A stretch of DNA of 64,000 bases from assembly GCA_020744225.1 (NCBI GenBank), contig JAGMWG010000014.1, forward strand, positions 868,001-932,000, read 5' to 3'. Numbering within the stretch: the first letter of the stretch is position 1; every line of letters begins with the position of its first letter. The DNA comes from Paraphoma chrysanthemicola. Lineage: Eukaryota; Ascomycota; Dothideomycetes; Pleosporales; Phaeosphaeriaceae. Below, piece by piece: positions 40,997 to 53,561 of the stretch. The notes below the pieces were generated by a model that saw only the letters and a program-made list of their open reading frames with translations, searched no databases and had not been told where the DNA came from. A program made the translations under genes and the position numbers.

Positions 40997-42820
40997 GGCT
41001 CAGGTGAGGTAGACGATTAGGAGCGGGGAATTTGGCAGGTCAAATTCTTGCAAAAGGTATGATTCAATCAGTCGTAGGAACAATGATAGCGCTTCAATAC
41101 CGATTGTCGGCGTTTGGGGTACCACGTGTCGATTAAGTCGTTATGGGTGATTCACTACCGGAATTAAATCGTTTGGTGATCGCAAGCCTGCAAAACTACC
41201 TGTATACCAAAGCCCTTGAAATGATGTAAAAGGTCACCGGCTGATCTCCTGAGTACAACTGCGCGTGTGTCGTTGCACGTAGCTGTATTTCAATGCCTAA
41301 ACTGCTCACCTGAGGATTTTCTCCTACCTTTCAAAATAATTCTTATACTAGAGAGTGACTTGGGCTTGGCGCATGTTAGTGTAGCCTAGTTCAATGATAT
41401 TATAGTGGCTCTGATGCAATTCGATGGGTCTTGAGGTCGACATTGTAGGCCTTGTAAGTTGTGTAAGATTGCTGCGTTTCTACATATGAAGCTCCGGATC
41501 GAATGAGAACCATGATGCGTGGAAGCTTCTACTATCGTCACGAGTGTCCCGCTTGCTTTGAAGAGTCCCTGATCTGGAGGCAACATGAAGAGCTGCGGGA
41601 TGTGTATTCCAGGAAGCAATGAAGTCGAAGGATTTAACTATCGAGGACCGAAATTCGCCAATGGCGCGAGCTTTCTACTGTGCTGGGTCGGTAAAAGCAG
41701 TCGAATTCGGAAAGTGAACTACACATCCTCGTCAGATTCGAGTGAGGTTCTGCGGCGACAGTGGGGTCGAGAATGTCGGGTCCAAAAGTAGATTAGCATG
41801 CGGCACTTCCTGAGCCATGCGTGGTTAAGCATTTTCAAGCCTCGGACCAAGCCACAAAGCCAGGCCAAACCTTTCGAGACCCACTCTTCCTGTACAACGA
41901 CCGCGGCGAGTGACCATATGAGTTGCTGATAGATGGTCGAAAATGCAGTCAGCATATGTGGAGATACGTCGAGACTCTGCACTACGTCAGCGGGGTCGAC
42001 ACTGTGTATTAATCATGGGTCAACTGACGCTGCAGTGCAATTTTCTCAAGTGCAAGATAACAGCACCAAAATGCACAACCCCCCCGCGCATTCTCTAGGA
42101 GACTTGCAGTAAGCCTTCTTGATTGAGACTTCGCAATTCTCCACTCTCCATGTCACTCCAAATTTCTCGCACTCATCATGACACAATGGCCATCTGATAA
42201 CGAAGCATCTCGCTAAGCACGGCTGACCCTGGCCATGTGACGTAGTTCGGCATCTGCGTGCGTCAATCTTCGTGCATCATCCTCTGTGCATTCGCCAACG
42301 CCAGCATCCGGAAGCGTCCGGGCGCTGATAAATGCTGCTTTGTCTGAAAAACTCCTATCATTGGTTGCGCTCTGGGCGATGCTGTCCGCACAAGCTCCGC
42401 GAAGCGCACGCCTTGGCTGCAATGGCGCATGATCTTCGCGCGGCATGCCGTCGGCCGGGGTTCCGTGAGCGAAATATCTGCGGTGAGGACATGGGAATAG
42501 GACTTTATTTTGATGGGTGCATGTGGGTGGATGAGGCGTGTGACACGTAAGGTTTAGAACGCGGCTCCTTAAAAGTGCAGACGCTCGATCCTGGACGCTT
42601 TCCTCTCACGATACCTTGATCTGACTGCTCTGCATTCATCGTTTCGCTGTGCTTATTTGCTTAGCTTTGAGCTTGTTCGAGACATATCAGCTTACCTTTG
42701 TTACCCGGACATACCTTCCTTGTGTTTCCGGTCTTGCTTTCGCCGAACAATACAGATACATTCCTAGCCACATCACACAACAACTCTTCGCCTCATCACT
42801 ACTTCTTCAACGACAACGAA
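40997..42820. other. intergenic, 1.8 kb, one orphan coding-like fragment
   Basis: It holds the upstream regions of tandem copy 2 and of the four-pass membrane gene. On the minus strand 41982-41719 an 87-codon frame (SPHMLTAFSTIYQQLIWSL, VVVQEEWVSKGLAWL) has protein-like composition, and the bases before it (CTGAC then GTGCAG) look like a branch and acceptor site. I find no start exon or family, so I regard it as a possible gene relic. The rest shows no gene. Confidence 0.4.
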
Positions 42821-43742
42821 ATGGCCGTAATATGGGGACTCGACCTACGCGAAATGCAATGGGGCAAGTTCAAGAACTCTTACATGTGGAACAACGAGTA
42901 CCACATGCGCCGCACAAAGTTCATCATCTACCAACTGGCCATGATCCTATGCGTCGTTAGTGAAAGTTTAGGAACAGCTGCACTATCAGGTGTGTATCAC
43001 CCCACTACCGTGCAGTATATCTCTGACATGACATAGACTACGTCGACCAGCAAGACTTCCTCGCCAAGCAAAATCCGTCTGCCTACGTTCACAACAACAA
43101 TTTCATCGGCATCGCCTCCTTCAACATCTTCGTGGGAATCTATGTTGCCACCATCTTCGGGTCCGCGTTCTTCTTCGACTTGTTCTGGCCCGAACGCCAT
43201 GAGTCTCGAGGCGTGAAACTCGCGTGGAAGTTGTGCTCGATATTTGCTTGCATGCTCACCTTGGCTTGCGCACTGGCATATACGGATATCGTCGCGACCA
43301 AGAGTGCATATGTGACAGGCGTAAATGCGGCAGAAAGTCAAAGAGAGCTGGCGCTATACGGAGGCAGTCCCCTGAAATACCGGGACAACGGACGGGCAAT
43401 TGCCAGTGTGGTCTTCTTGTGGCCAGGAATGGTTTTCACTTTTGCAAGGTATTTTTGCAGCTCCCAAACTTGTTGAGTTCGTTTGCTGACGGTCGTGATC
43501 ACAGCACGTACCTGTTATGGAAGTCTATCGCACATATTGATGCGTACGGACCCATGTCGACACATGCTCGAAAAGCCAACGATTTGTCGAAGCCTATCGA
43601 AGAGAAGCCAATTGAAAACGAAAGCCTGTCAGAGACGCCGGCAAACGCCGCAATTGCACAGCCAGGACAGACATATGCGAAGCCAGAGGGGTTCCATGAT
43701 CGCAATGCGAGCGCAAATCAGCAGATGTACAGTGCCGTATGA
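42821..43742 (+). CDS. four-pass integral membrane protein, unknown function
   Basis: Exons 42821-42989, 43037-43448 and 43505-43742 (introns 47 and 56 bases, both with CTGAC branch sites) give 272 aa. The protein starts MAVIWGLDLREMQWGKF and has hydrophobic segments at about residues 33-56 (FIIYQLAMILCVVSESLG), 78-106 (IASFNIFVGIYVATIFGS), 118-138 (LCSIFACMLTLACALAY) and 178-200 (IASVVFLWPGMVFTFASTY). A hydrophilic Pro/Glu/Ala-rich cytoplasmic-type tail of about 70 residues follows. The four-helix layout with a loop after helix 1 (DYVDQQDFLAKQNP) looks like a conserved ascomycete protein, but I cannot name the family. Confidence 0.78.
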
Positions 43743-45724
43743 TGCGGGAGATCTAGGAAGCGGCTTCGGCGGACTAAATGGAGATCCGAAAGAGGAGGCT
43801 TGTGATAATTATGAGGTGATGGAGCAGTGACGACAGCTACGAATGCTTTCTTTCCGACTTTATTCTTGGCAGCCTATACCCCAACATAGACGCGGCGTTC
43901 TTGGAGTTCATGTCTGTGTTGGCTCTTTTGTGCAAATACAACCCATTCGATTCTTCCATCTGACTACGCTCAGTGTGCGACGAGGCTAGCATCGCAATGT
44001 TCCCGTGAAAGTGAACCAACATGATTGCAATTCCTTTACAAATCTCGGCTCATCATCCTTCGCGAAATGATTCACACCTCCACCAACACAAACACAAGCA
44101 AATTCCTCACGTTCCAACCTCGGCCCGTGACGTCCTCGGCTCCACAGTCACAACACATCCCGTCCTATCCACCTTTCCAACGGCCGCCACTAATTTCCGT
44201 CCCGGACGCCACCGGCGACGGGCCGGCATCAGCCCATTTAGGCAACCGGGCATACGCAAAAGATGGTAATATCAGCAATCCTGATTGTATATCTGCGACA
44301 CGACGGAAGGGATTGGTTGGCATGATATATGGAGTGCGCATATTATGCACAGCTTGTTCCTCGTGTCGCGCGTTGGCATATGTGTAGATGCCTAAGTTAT
44401 GTGGCACTTAGGCATATGAAATACGGGTCGGTGGTCCACGAATTCCGTTTCCATTATTCAGACACGCGAGTGATACTATCGCAATCAAGGCATTGCCCGT
44501 CGCGAAGCGGACCGTGTGTGCTGCGAATACAGTCCAGAAACCAGGTGCGTGGAAAATGCGGAGTGCATTACAACGGCTTTTCATGCATCGGGCGCGTATT
44601 TGATGCGCTTCGGGGCTGCATCGCATGGCATGACATGTTGGTCATGTGAGTGGCTGCCCTTTGTTTATAGAACTCGGAGAAGGGGTGTCACAAGTCTTCC
44701 TCCGCGTCGCGGAAGACGAGGCTTCGAGCAGGGTATTCAGAGTATTGTATTCCCTGCGGGTGAAAAGTCGCATGTCTATACTGAGCAACCTACCATCATA
44801 ACACGTGCGCATCGTCACGCCTGCATATCCATGGATGTCACCTGCAAGGCGTTGGGCTCCCAGGACAACGGAACGCTGCAGCCTTGTGCATGGAGACATG
44901 CTTCCAGAAGGCCGTTTGAACATCAAACAGCAGTCCGGGCGCACCTTCCGTGTTTGCCTTCTCCTCCGTGGTATTGCCGGGTCGTCTATAAGGATAAAGC
45001 CTGCTCAATTTAGCCTGCCACGCGGAAATTGATACGCAGCGTCAGACACTGCTGTTTCGCATCAGCTGTCAACTCTGATGCACAATCAAACTTCGAGCAC
45101 GCGTGTTTCATTCGACAGGGCTCTACAAACTTTCAACCTAGAATTAGCTTTGCACTTTGGAGCATGCAGACTTTCCTGATTGAGCACGAGCTTGGCGGGA
45201 CTAGGCTGTCGCGTGGAAGCTGTGCCGCGTTGGTCTGTCCGCTGCCCCTAGCGCGAGTGGCTAGCGCATATTTGGTAAACTTTGCGGATTGAGCTTCCGC
45301 GCCCGCGACGTGGCTGGGAGATTGGAAGCTGTGTGGAAGGAATAACGTTGCGGATTATAAGGCTGAGGAGGATCCTATAGCCCCGGCAAAAAGGGGATGT
45401 CAGTGCGCTTTCTGGAAAATTGCAAGGTCATGGATTACGGCGCTGTCGTGGAAAAATTGCGAGGTTGATGAAGATGTTCGTGTCCAATTTCTCCGTGTCG
45501 GACGTGAGTCAGATATGTGCTCATCGAGTCAATCCCGTCGTGAGGCGTAGCGTCGACAGTAAGACGGAGAGGAGCATGTGCGGTGGGATGGATTGCGTTG
45601 GAATTTGCTTTTTGTTGATCATTATGCTTGGCCGGCGCATTGAGCTCGAACCTTGAAGAAGCTTTGGTCTGATCACTATCTTTTTTCCTGCGGCGTCCAG
45701 CCTGACTTCTACGCAACGTTCGAC
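43743..45724. other. convergent intergenic, 2 kb, no supported gene
   Basis: 3' regions of the four-pass protein and of ARPC5. The plus ORF 44067-44387 (106 codons, starting MIHTSTNTNTSKF) is Pro/Thr/Ser-rich at first but ends in accidental-looking sequence, so I do not call it. No repeats or RNA genes were recognised. Confidence 0.5.
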
Positions 45725-46750
45725 TCAGACCGTGCGCCGATCGGTCATAACCCTGACGATCGAGCCGGGGCCAGCTATCTCTACCAGCTAGAAAATGTCA
45801 GTCGATTTGTGGTGGATACGTCGCCGAAGAAGTCTGATCTGCGCAGTCGTGCAAAGAAAGTGGAGAGTGGTGCTGTACCTTCTCGTGCCAGCTGAGCAAC
45901 ACACTCATGGCCTGTCCACCGCCTTCGCCACCACCGCGAGCGTGAACTTGTGAGAAGCCCGTTGCCTGCGGGGTTATGTTGCGCGTGTTCGATGCTGGTG
46001 AGGCTTGCGCCATGCCCTTGTAACTGCGTGTCACAAACCGTTAGTCGAGTGTTCTATCTGTGCGAGGTCGTACACTCGCAAAAGCGGAGGTTCGAATGCC
46101 GGGAGACATCGTAAAGGGTAGTAGTCAGGCTGGTTGAGGTCGGGACAGACACCAACAAGGTCAGGACGTACATGTACTTCATCAAGACGTCTAGTGCTTC
46201 TGTCCCACCCGGGGCACTGTACACGCGACTGAGTATTGGTGACATGTCTGACTGCCGTATGGACTGCAGGATCTCGATGACAGTTGCCAGATGGACTTCC
46301 TGTATGGAGGTGAAACCTGTCAGCCTAGACTCCCTTTCTCTGTGACTGTGTAATGTGCAGCAGCTCGCCCTGGTAGTCGGTAGCCCGAGGACGGAGTGAC
46401 AGCCGCGAATGTGACCATGACGGGCCTAAATGCGGAGAGACATTGGCGGTAGCGTCCCATTACGATGGCCCGGTATGGTGAAGGTGCCTCGAGGGCATGT
46501 GTTGAGGTAGCATGCGGCAACGTACCTTGCCCTTCTCGTCCGCACCGTATGGCGGGTTCTCTAGTGCACTCTGGAGAGCGCCCTCATTGTCACCGCCCCG
46601 CAGCAGCTGCCGTATCTGCTGCGCGTTGCTCTGCACATCGGCGGTCGAGACGGGCGCAACGGCGGGCGTGAGGGAGCTAAGGTCGAAGTTGGCGGGGCTG
46701 TCGGGATCCAAGGCATCGATGTTGATGGTCCGCCAGTTGATGTTGGCCAT
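45725..46750 (-). CDS. ARC15: Arp2/3 complex subunit 5 (p16-Arc, ARPC5)
   Basis: Exons 46750-46526, 46299-46172, 46023-45879 and 45787-45725; introns of 226, 148 and 91 bases (donors GTACGT, GTACGT, GTACAG); 186 aa. The protein reads MANINWRTINIDALDPDSP, QQIRQLLRGGDNEGALQSAL, ENPPYGADEKGK, EVHLATVIEILQSIRQSDM, LDVLMKYIYKGMA, MSVLLSWHEK and LVEIAGPGSIVRVMTDRRTV. These are the diagnostic blocks of p16-Arc, including the INID start and the GSIVRVMTDRRTV end. It is part of the seven-subunit complex that branches actin filaments, acting at endocytic patches and hyphal tips. It is somewhat longer than yeast Arc15 because of a Gly-rich segment (HARGGGEGGGQ). No exon stands out alone, so the gene is easily missed. 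Confidence 0.94.
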
Positions 46751-47529
46751 GGCGGGCGTCTGCGGTCGAAAAGACGTGGAGGAATGTACGCTGAGGGCGC
46801 GAATTGGTGGCGGGAGGCGTTGTGGAGGGTGGAACTGGAGCTCTGGTGAGGTTGCAATTCGGCGCGCCGTGTCGTGGGGTGCAGCTGCCCGTCTCCACAC
46901 CGCCCGCCAAGTCGCGGCTGCCAGATCCAGCGCCAGCAACGTCTTGCAACGCACTGGAGCCGTGGTACAGTCCAGGGTCGGCACTCAGAGCGGATCGGCC
47001 CCAGTATTCAGAGGCGGAGATCCACGGCGCCACAAGTGTGACGGCAGCGGCGCCGTGGGAGTGGATAGGAACCATGGTAATATACGTCACGAGTAGAGCA
47101 AATGTCAAGGCTGTTGTGCGAAAATGCAAACTTGTAGATTCGATTAGTCTATACAGCCAGGTGTCGCGAGACGCCATCCAAAGCCCAGGCACTTTCTAAT
47201 CCAAAGCCACGGTGGGCGGCCCATCTAAACCATTGCAAAGATGGCCGTCGTGCGAAAGCAAATTCGTAACGCTGGTCGTGAACCGTGTGGTTCGCTCCAG
47301 CCTGCCGAGCTATTGTACAAATGACCCATGTTCTTATGCCAGCGAAGGCGAACGATGGAAGTCTACCGTGATATGCTGTCCTGTAAAAAGAAAAGAAGAA
47401 TCCGTTTTTGGTATCTATGCCTGGGCCGTATCCTAGTCTATGAACGCCGAAATAAAAACTTTTGCCGCAAGGAGAGTCGCTAAGGGTAAACGCAAGGGTG
47501 CGGTAGTGTCGCTAGGAGTCGCTCGATAA

Positions 47530-48230
47530 CGCTGGATAACCGGAAACGCAGGGGGTATTAGGCTGCTCGAGAAAGGAAGTGGTCGCTGATTATTAAAAGG
47601 CGGTAATCCCGGAGGACTCGGGTCGAAACAAATGCGCCAGTGAACGAGTGCGGCGACGCCGGTAATGGTGGTGTTGTGGTGTGAGATTGGTGGTGAGGCT
47701 GCAGTCATATATTGGTTAGTCAGGGCGTCCATGCAAGGTAGCGTAGCCTGTCACTTACGACGCGCACGATGTCATCCCTCTGCTCCCAACGGAAGACGCG
47801 AGTGCGGCACATTGCAGATGATGGTTTGCGGAGCGACCGGGCGACCGAGTAGAATGTTCCGTTGAGATTTGGTGCCAGGGCGTTATTTGGGTGGTGGTGG
47901 CGGCGGCTTGGGCGTGCCGGTCGTATCGTAAGCACCGCGTCCCATGTTGTTGGATTCTGACTCTCTGAAGATCATGTTGTCGGTGGGTGTGTCTGCTGCT
48001 TTATATGTAAGCATGCGTACCACAACGGAGGTCAAATATAGGCACGGCAGCGCCCACAGAACGGCGTACTTACAGATGAGGAGATGCAGCGTGTCAGCGG
48101 CAGCTGAGTAGAGGCCTGTACAATGATGGCCGAAAAACGCAAAGAGAACGAGTGTGGGCGGCGAGCTAGGTGGCAGGTCCGAAGTGACGAGGCGGAGCGG
48201 CGTATGGGCGTGTTGGATTAAATAGTGTCG
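47530..48230 (-). other. probable spliced small transcript, coding status unclear
   Basis: On the minus strand a TATA-like TATTTAA (about 48220) precedes a leader without ATG. A strong donor GTAAGTACG (near 48074) and acceptors AAAGCAG or CTTCAG follow. The next exon starts near 47990 and has a tiny ORF, MIFRESESNNMGRGAYDTTG ending in a run of Pro and a TAA near 47892. Farther on is another canonical intron: donor GTAAGTGAC near 47757, branch CTGACTAAC, acceptor CTGCAG near 47698. Both introns look genuine, so a transcript is likely, but the only clean ORF is 29 codons (19 from the inner Met). It could be a small conserved peptide gene, a longer gene I have not solved, or a non-coding RNA. 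Boundaries are approximate. Confidence 0.4.
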
Positions 48231-48249
48231 TGTACCAGTGGACTACAGC

Positions 48250-51200
48250 CGGGCAGTGCGCTGGGCGAGCTGGGTGAGAAGTAGGAATGAGTGAAGCTCG
48301 AAGGGAGTGAGATGGGAGATGAAGCACGATTCCGGCCGGAGGGCGCCCTTCCTAATAAACGTGGAGGCTCTGGTGCAATAAGGGGGGCCTGCGACTTGGC
48401 TGCCGCAAGACAAATGAAATGAGCGACTGTGCTCTGGTCGCTGAAAAGCACAGTGTACATGACGTGCCGGGAGCAGACGGGTCTTTCGGGGCTGTTTCAA
48501 CTAGCTCCCTGTCGCCCAGTTCGGGCCTGCTTCTGGCAGAAATTGTGTGCGGCCACAGACAGGGAGCCAGGATGATCTGCGCAGCTGAATCCACCGGAGA
48601 GGTTATCCCCTGCGTGGCCAGCACGCTAAGGGCCGTACCTGCGCCGCTAGCACAGGGCCAAACCAACGGCCGTAGCTGGGATGCACGCCGAGGAGAGGCA
48701 GCTTAGTCGCGGAGCCACCAGCCAGCTATTCAGCGCCCGCACATCTATTCACGCCCAAGATGCTTTCTCGTCGTCGCCAGCTTCAGGCTGGGCTGCGCGG
48801 GCTGCGGAGGTGGCAGCCAGAGAGTCATTCGCTCGTCGCGGTGCCCATTCCCCTTCCCGCGGCGAGACACGCTTAGATGAGACAGCGTCAGCGCTCTCCC
48901 GTGTGCGCGCTGCTTGACTGGTGTTGACTCGCCGTGCCGCATCTGTTGGCTCCGCGCCAGAAGCAAATGCTGGAAGTTTAGAAGCGCCTTTCAATCCGCG
49001 GATGTTGTTCCCCGATCATGGGCCCGCTGCGTCCTGAATCACTGCTGGCCTTCGCTCAGCTCTCCGTCGCCCCGGTTGGCGGGAGCGTGCTGGGCAGGAG
49101 GGAGCATGCACCAAGATACGTGTCTGGATACCGCACAGAAGCGCAACAATCGCAACACTCACAGGCCATGCACAGCTGCAGCGACGTTGCTTTTGCCCAT
49201 CTATCGCGCCTGCAAGCCTGTCTATCGCGCCTTCTCTCCACGTGGGATGCTCCTGCCGTCCTGGCCCGCCTTGCCTGCCGGTCTGCGCACTTGGAGGAAG
49301 GAGTGCCCAACAGCTGCGCCGCTCGTCATACAGCACTGTCCTGCGTACGTCCTGCATCTATCATGCGACTCGCATTGCCGCCTCCAGGCCATCGTTATTC
49401 GCATCAGTGCCCACGACGAGCATCACGCCGGCGGCCGTAATAAGAGCGTTGGCCGGCTCGCAGAGTGGAGCCCTCGGCGCCACACCACCTCGCCTGGGTA
49501 TATACATCTTCTGGAAGCATGCCCAAATGAGCAAGGTCTCTGGCCAGCTACATGTCACTGGTGGTGTCTAACCCACACGACCGCGACAGGTTTCAGCAGC
49601 CACGGACCCGCGCCGCAACGTCTGAGATGCGTCGCCAGGAGTGCCCTTCGTGCTGCTTCACTGCGGTGTGAGATTTGGCCGGCGGCTCTTAGACAGGTCG
49701 CATTCTCTCTGCGATCGGATCGCTGCAAGCCTTCCGCCCAGGGACACGGTTGCCATGCAAGCATCCACCCGGGTTCGTTCGCTGCTCACCTGCACCTACC
49801 GGGATTCCAGCCTGGAGCCGGTTTCACGCACACTCCGTTGCATTTGTCCAAAATTCGACCTGTCGCGCGCTGCGTCATTATCGACACTGTGACTCTCGCT
49901 CTCCCATGGAAAAGCCATGTCGATAGCTGCTTGCTTTTGGCGCGACGGGCTGCAGTGACAGCTCGCCTTTCGCAGCAAAAGCTCCGTTTTTGCCAGCCGA
50001 TTACTCACCCTCCACATTTGCCTGATGCCACCGTGCCAATAATATAATTCGCACTCACTCGGCGGCCCTGATTGGCTGCGTTCCGCTACCCAGTCAACCC
50101 ATTTCCCCCTTGCCGCAGACATACCGACAAGGATATGCCAGTGTCATCAGTCAGGCACATACGGCAAACCTACCAGCAGCATTCATCGCCATGGACAATT
50201 AGCTCAACAGGACATGGTCCAGCGAGCCACGCGGTTTTCTTGTTCGTCTGGCTGAACACTGTCTGTCATGGCAGAGGATGCGTCGTCACTGAGTCGCAGG
50301 CAGATTGATCGCAAGGGCAGTTGCCCAAGGGAGGATATTGGCATTGCGCGCGTCCCATCGGGCGTCTTTCTTCCACCTCGTCTCTGGATTTTTTTTACCA
50401 GCAGCATCGTTGTTTGCTGCGGCCTTTCCTCGTTGCAGCACTTGACAGCACGCTACGGCAGGCTCCACTGAAAGCTTTTGGAAATTATGATCGTGAATTT
50501 GGCTTGCGGGGAGACGGGCAAGTGGATTCTGGCGAACGGTTTCGTCGACCGTATTGGGCGCGCTACTGCAACCTGCTGCGGCTGTCCACTCCGATGGAAG
50601 CGAAGCAGGGGTGAGTGATCGAAAAGGACCAAGACTTGCACTCAAAACCCTGCCGACACGTGGAGCTATGGGCTGTGGACCTTCGCCTGGCTGCTAGAAG
50701 CCGCGTCGCCGAAACCCAGCGGAACTTTCTCCGTTGAGCCTTGCTTGAGTCAGTCAGAGAAGTTTATGTTTCCATAAACTCTGTAACGATACGACCGTCG
50801 AGCGTGCTCATAGCTCTCGGGCCGGTCGTCGTCTTGACAGGGCCGGCTTGATGGAAGACACAGCCGGCGAGACTTAGCCGGTATTCGCTGCCCCGATTGG
50901 GCAATAGGGCTTGTGATGATTGCAACGTTTCACGCATGCCTGCTCGATAATAACAGGAAGCACAACTCCGATCACCATCTCATTCGTTGCGAAATCGACC
51001 TGCATCGTCATGCACGCCAGACAGCAAGCAGACAAGCTGCTCAACCACTGCGGATGCTACCCATTACTTGAAAGGGAGTGTGATCAGCACGAATGATGCC
51101 ACGGAGACGCAAATGCAACCTCGGCCTGTCCCTGACGATCATCCACGCCAGCGCCTGACGGCAGCGGCCATCACGGAATAATCCGACCTTCTGCCTTGCC

Positions 51201-53561
51201 TCGGAGACTCGAGTGGGCAGTTATTTTCTCACATGCTTTTTGAGAGATCGTTTGTCACACATGCCAGGAATATTCTCTCCATCCCGTAGAAGCGTAGTGT
51301 CTGCAGCCTCACAGGCTGCCGCTGCCGCGGTGATGCTGTGCCACATACGGAGGGCCGCTAAGTAGACTACGGATGTCGGAAATGTCATCGATACCCTCGG
51401 CATTTTTCAAGCTGCTTGGGAAGCTGCCGGCTGACGACGAACACCGGTTCTCAAGCTACGGCAACGCTTCGCATGTGGTTTGCCGTTCTTCGCTGACATG
51501 TAGCGAACTGCTCAGAACTTGGCTCAGCTCAACGCCGTGCCGCGTCATTGCGAAGCAAGAGTAACACAAGGCGATTGTTGAGCCCGAACATCTGTCCAGA
51601 CAAGTAAGTTGCTGGTGTTCGTCGCACGAGATCTAGGCGATATCAATGGGTGCTATCGATACCGTGGCCGCATGTCTAGGTTTACAACATAGCTGCAAAA
51701 GCGCCTTACGTCGCGCCAGTCCCAAAATTCGGCTTGCACACCCTTGGTGCAAGAATAGAAGCATCCAGTAGCTGTGCGATAAGAACAACATGGTCGCAAA
51801 CCCCGACCTAATCCTGACACGGCATCTCTTGCAATTGCCCCGTATGCAGAGTCGAGCGAACTGCGTCTTACTTGCAGCTCGTCACCATTACCCCATTGGT
51901 GCACTGCCAATTTGTGACCCAGGTTTTCGGGACTCTTGACAATACCCTATCTTGGAAGATTACGCAGGATTGATATCTTGACCGCATCAATCACTTGTTA
52001 GCCCTACGTGTATCAGATATTGCTCCTGCTGGATGCGATGACCACCCTCTTCGATAGTGCGTCGGGCGTGTAGCGTCTCATCTCAGCACTGATATCAAAG
52101 CGACGGCCTGCTTACCAGTCAGAGTTCCGATAGCCTGGATCGCAGGCGGAAGCTCCCACGTGTGGGCCTCCCGCTACCCGTCCGGCGTGTCTTACGAGAG
52201 ATGCAGTACAGTCATGGTGTTGTTGAGGCACAGACACCTGTGCAATACTATGATACATTATGGTCGTAGCGTGCAGTCTCGCATGTCGAGGCCATGTACG
52301 ACCCTTCGCAACCGGGCCCGCGGCGTTACACACCGCTCACAAACCGGCAGGGAAAAGGTAAGCGATGCTGCTAACTTTGTTGAAAACGTCACATGAATGT
52401 CGTATTCGAATCTCGATGAGTTAAGGTGCTGAGCGATTGCGCGCCTCGATCAAGTCGAGTTTGGGAGGCCACACGACGTCCCGCTAAACGATTGATGCGA
52501 ATGAGCGCGACATAGCACAACATTCTACGATGTAATTATACTGTCGTGCCACCTGCTCAGGTACGTCCTTATATACTCACTGTAATACTACAACACAGGC
52601 AGATACGAACCTGCTATATATCTTAATCAATGGTTGACGTAGACTTCACATCTCTCAGCAATCTGATATCGACAAGGCTATGGCTTACAGGTAGGTGGAG
52701 GTAGTCGAAGCAAATCTCGTATGTGCTCTCATACAGTAAACGGTCATAAATATCCTTGCCCACAGGACAAGGAGGTGCAGCGATGCGACAATACCATGTA
52801 TGCCAATCTGAGCCGTACTGTACGGTTTGTAAGCCTGTAGGTTGTGATGAGCATTCTGATTGTTGTTGGTGTTGCTAGGAGAATACCTATCCGCTCCTGC
52901 CCTCTGACGGTCTTACCCAAGGGGTTTCGAGATGAGAAACTGTTAACATCATACTAATACTAGACCTTCCTTCATATACCATGTTTCTGCCCTTGTGATC
53001 AAGCCCTCACAGCCCTTCTCAATCATTTCGCAAAGTAGTTAGAGCAGTCTGCCGGGTTACCAGTGACCCTATATTGTGAGGAACATCCCTTGCGTTTAGA
53101 GAACCAACGCGCAGGAGAAGAATTTTGATTCGAAGTTAGTATTATCCCACCCTGTGGTCTTCCGAACAACGCGGTTTAGATTCGCGATAGGCTTATACCC
53201 TTACCAAAACATAGTTCGGCCTGACTCTGAACAGCGCGAATGATCTACGACTGAAAGTAAAACAGACACAAGACTCTTCGAGCTTTCGAGCTGCCGTGAT
53301 TGTGTATGGTAATGTTGCCGTCCAGTTTACTCGCGTTGTCATGCTCCGTCGGAAAACACTAGAGATGCCAGCTTGAGCGAGCTAACAGTACATGAAGTGG
53401 TATTTCTGATCAGTCACGTGCAATATGACTGCTGCCTAAATCAGCGAGCCAGCTCTTGACACCCACATGTCTAGACTTCAGCCCTCCTGGGGTCGAGTTC
53501 ATTTATGTTCAATTGTTGAATACCGTTCTTTCCACCTCGCACCAATCTTTACAAGCCAGAA
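48250..53561. other. 5.3-kb gene-poor region
   Basis: From 48.25 to about 51 kb the DNA is GC-rich with long accidental ORFs on both strands; the longest (48914-50047) begins with CTG and is rich in Cys, His, Trp and Arg. From about 51.6 to 53.5 kb the sequence is AT-richer and full of stops. I find no intron-bounded exon, transposon protein, terminal repeat or tRNA. The region may hold decayed repeats and the upstream region of the kinase gene. Confidence 0.5.

Noticed and set aside
44067..44387. 106-codon plus ORF starting MIHTSTNTNTSKF
   Set aside because: The first half is plausible disordered sequence, but the second half is accidental-looking; there is no homologue in memory, no intron, and it lies in a convergent gap.
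46060..46110. GGTTCGAAT word resembling a tRNA B box
   Set aside because: No A box or acceptor stem can be folded around it, and it lies inside intron 2 of ARPC5.
48914..50047. 377-codon plus-strand ORF
   Set aside because: It opens with CTG, not ATG, is rich in Cys, His, Trp and Arg, has no domain, and competes with equally open frames on the other strand. It is an accident of GC-rich DNA.
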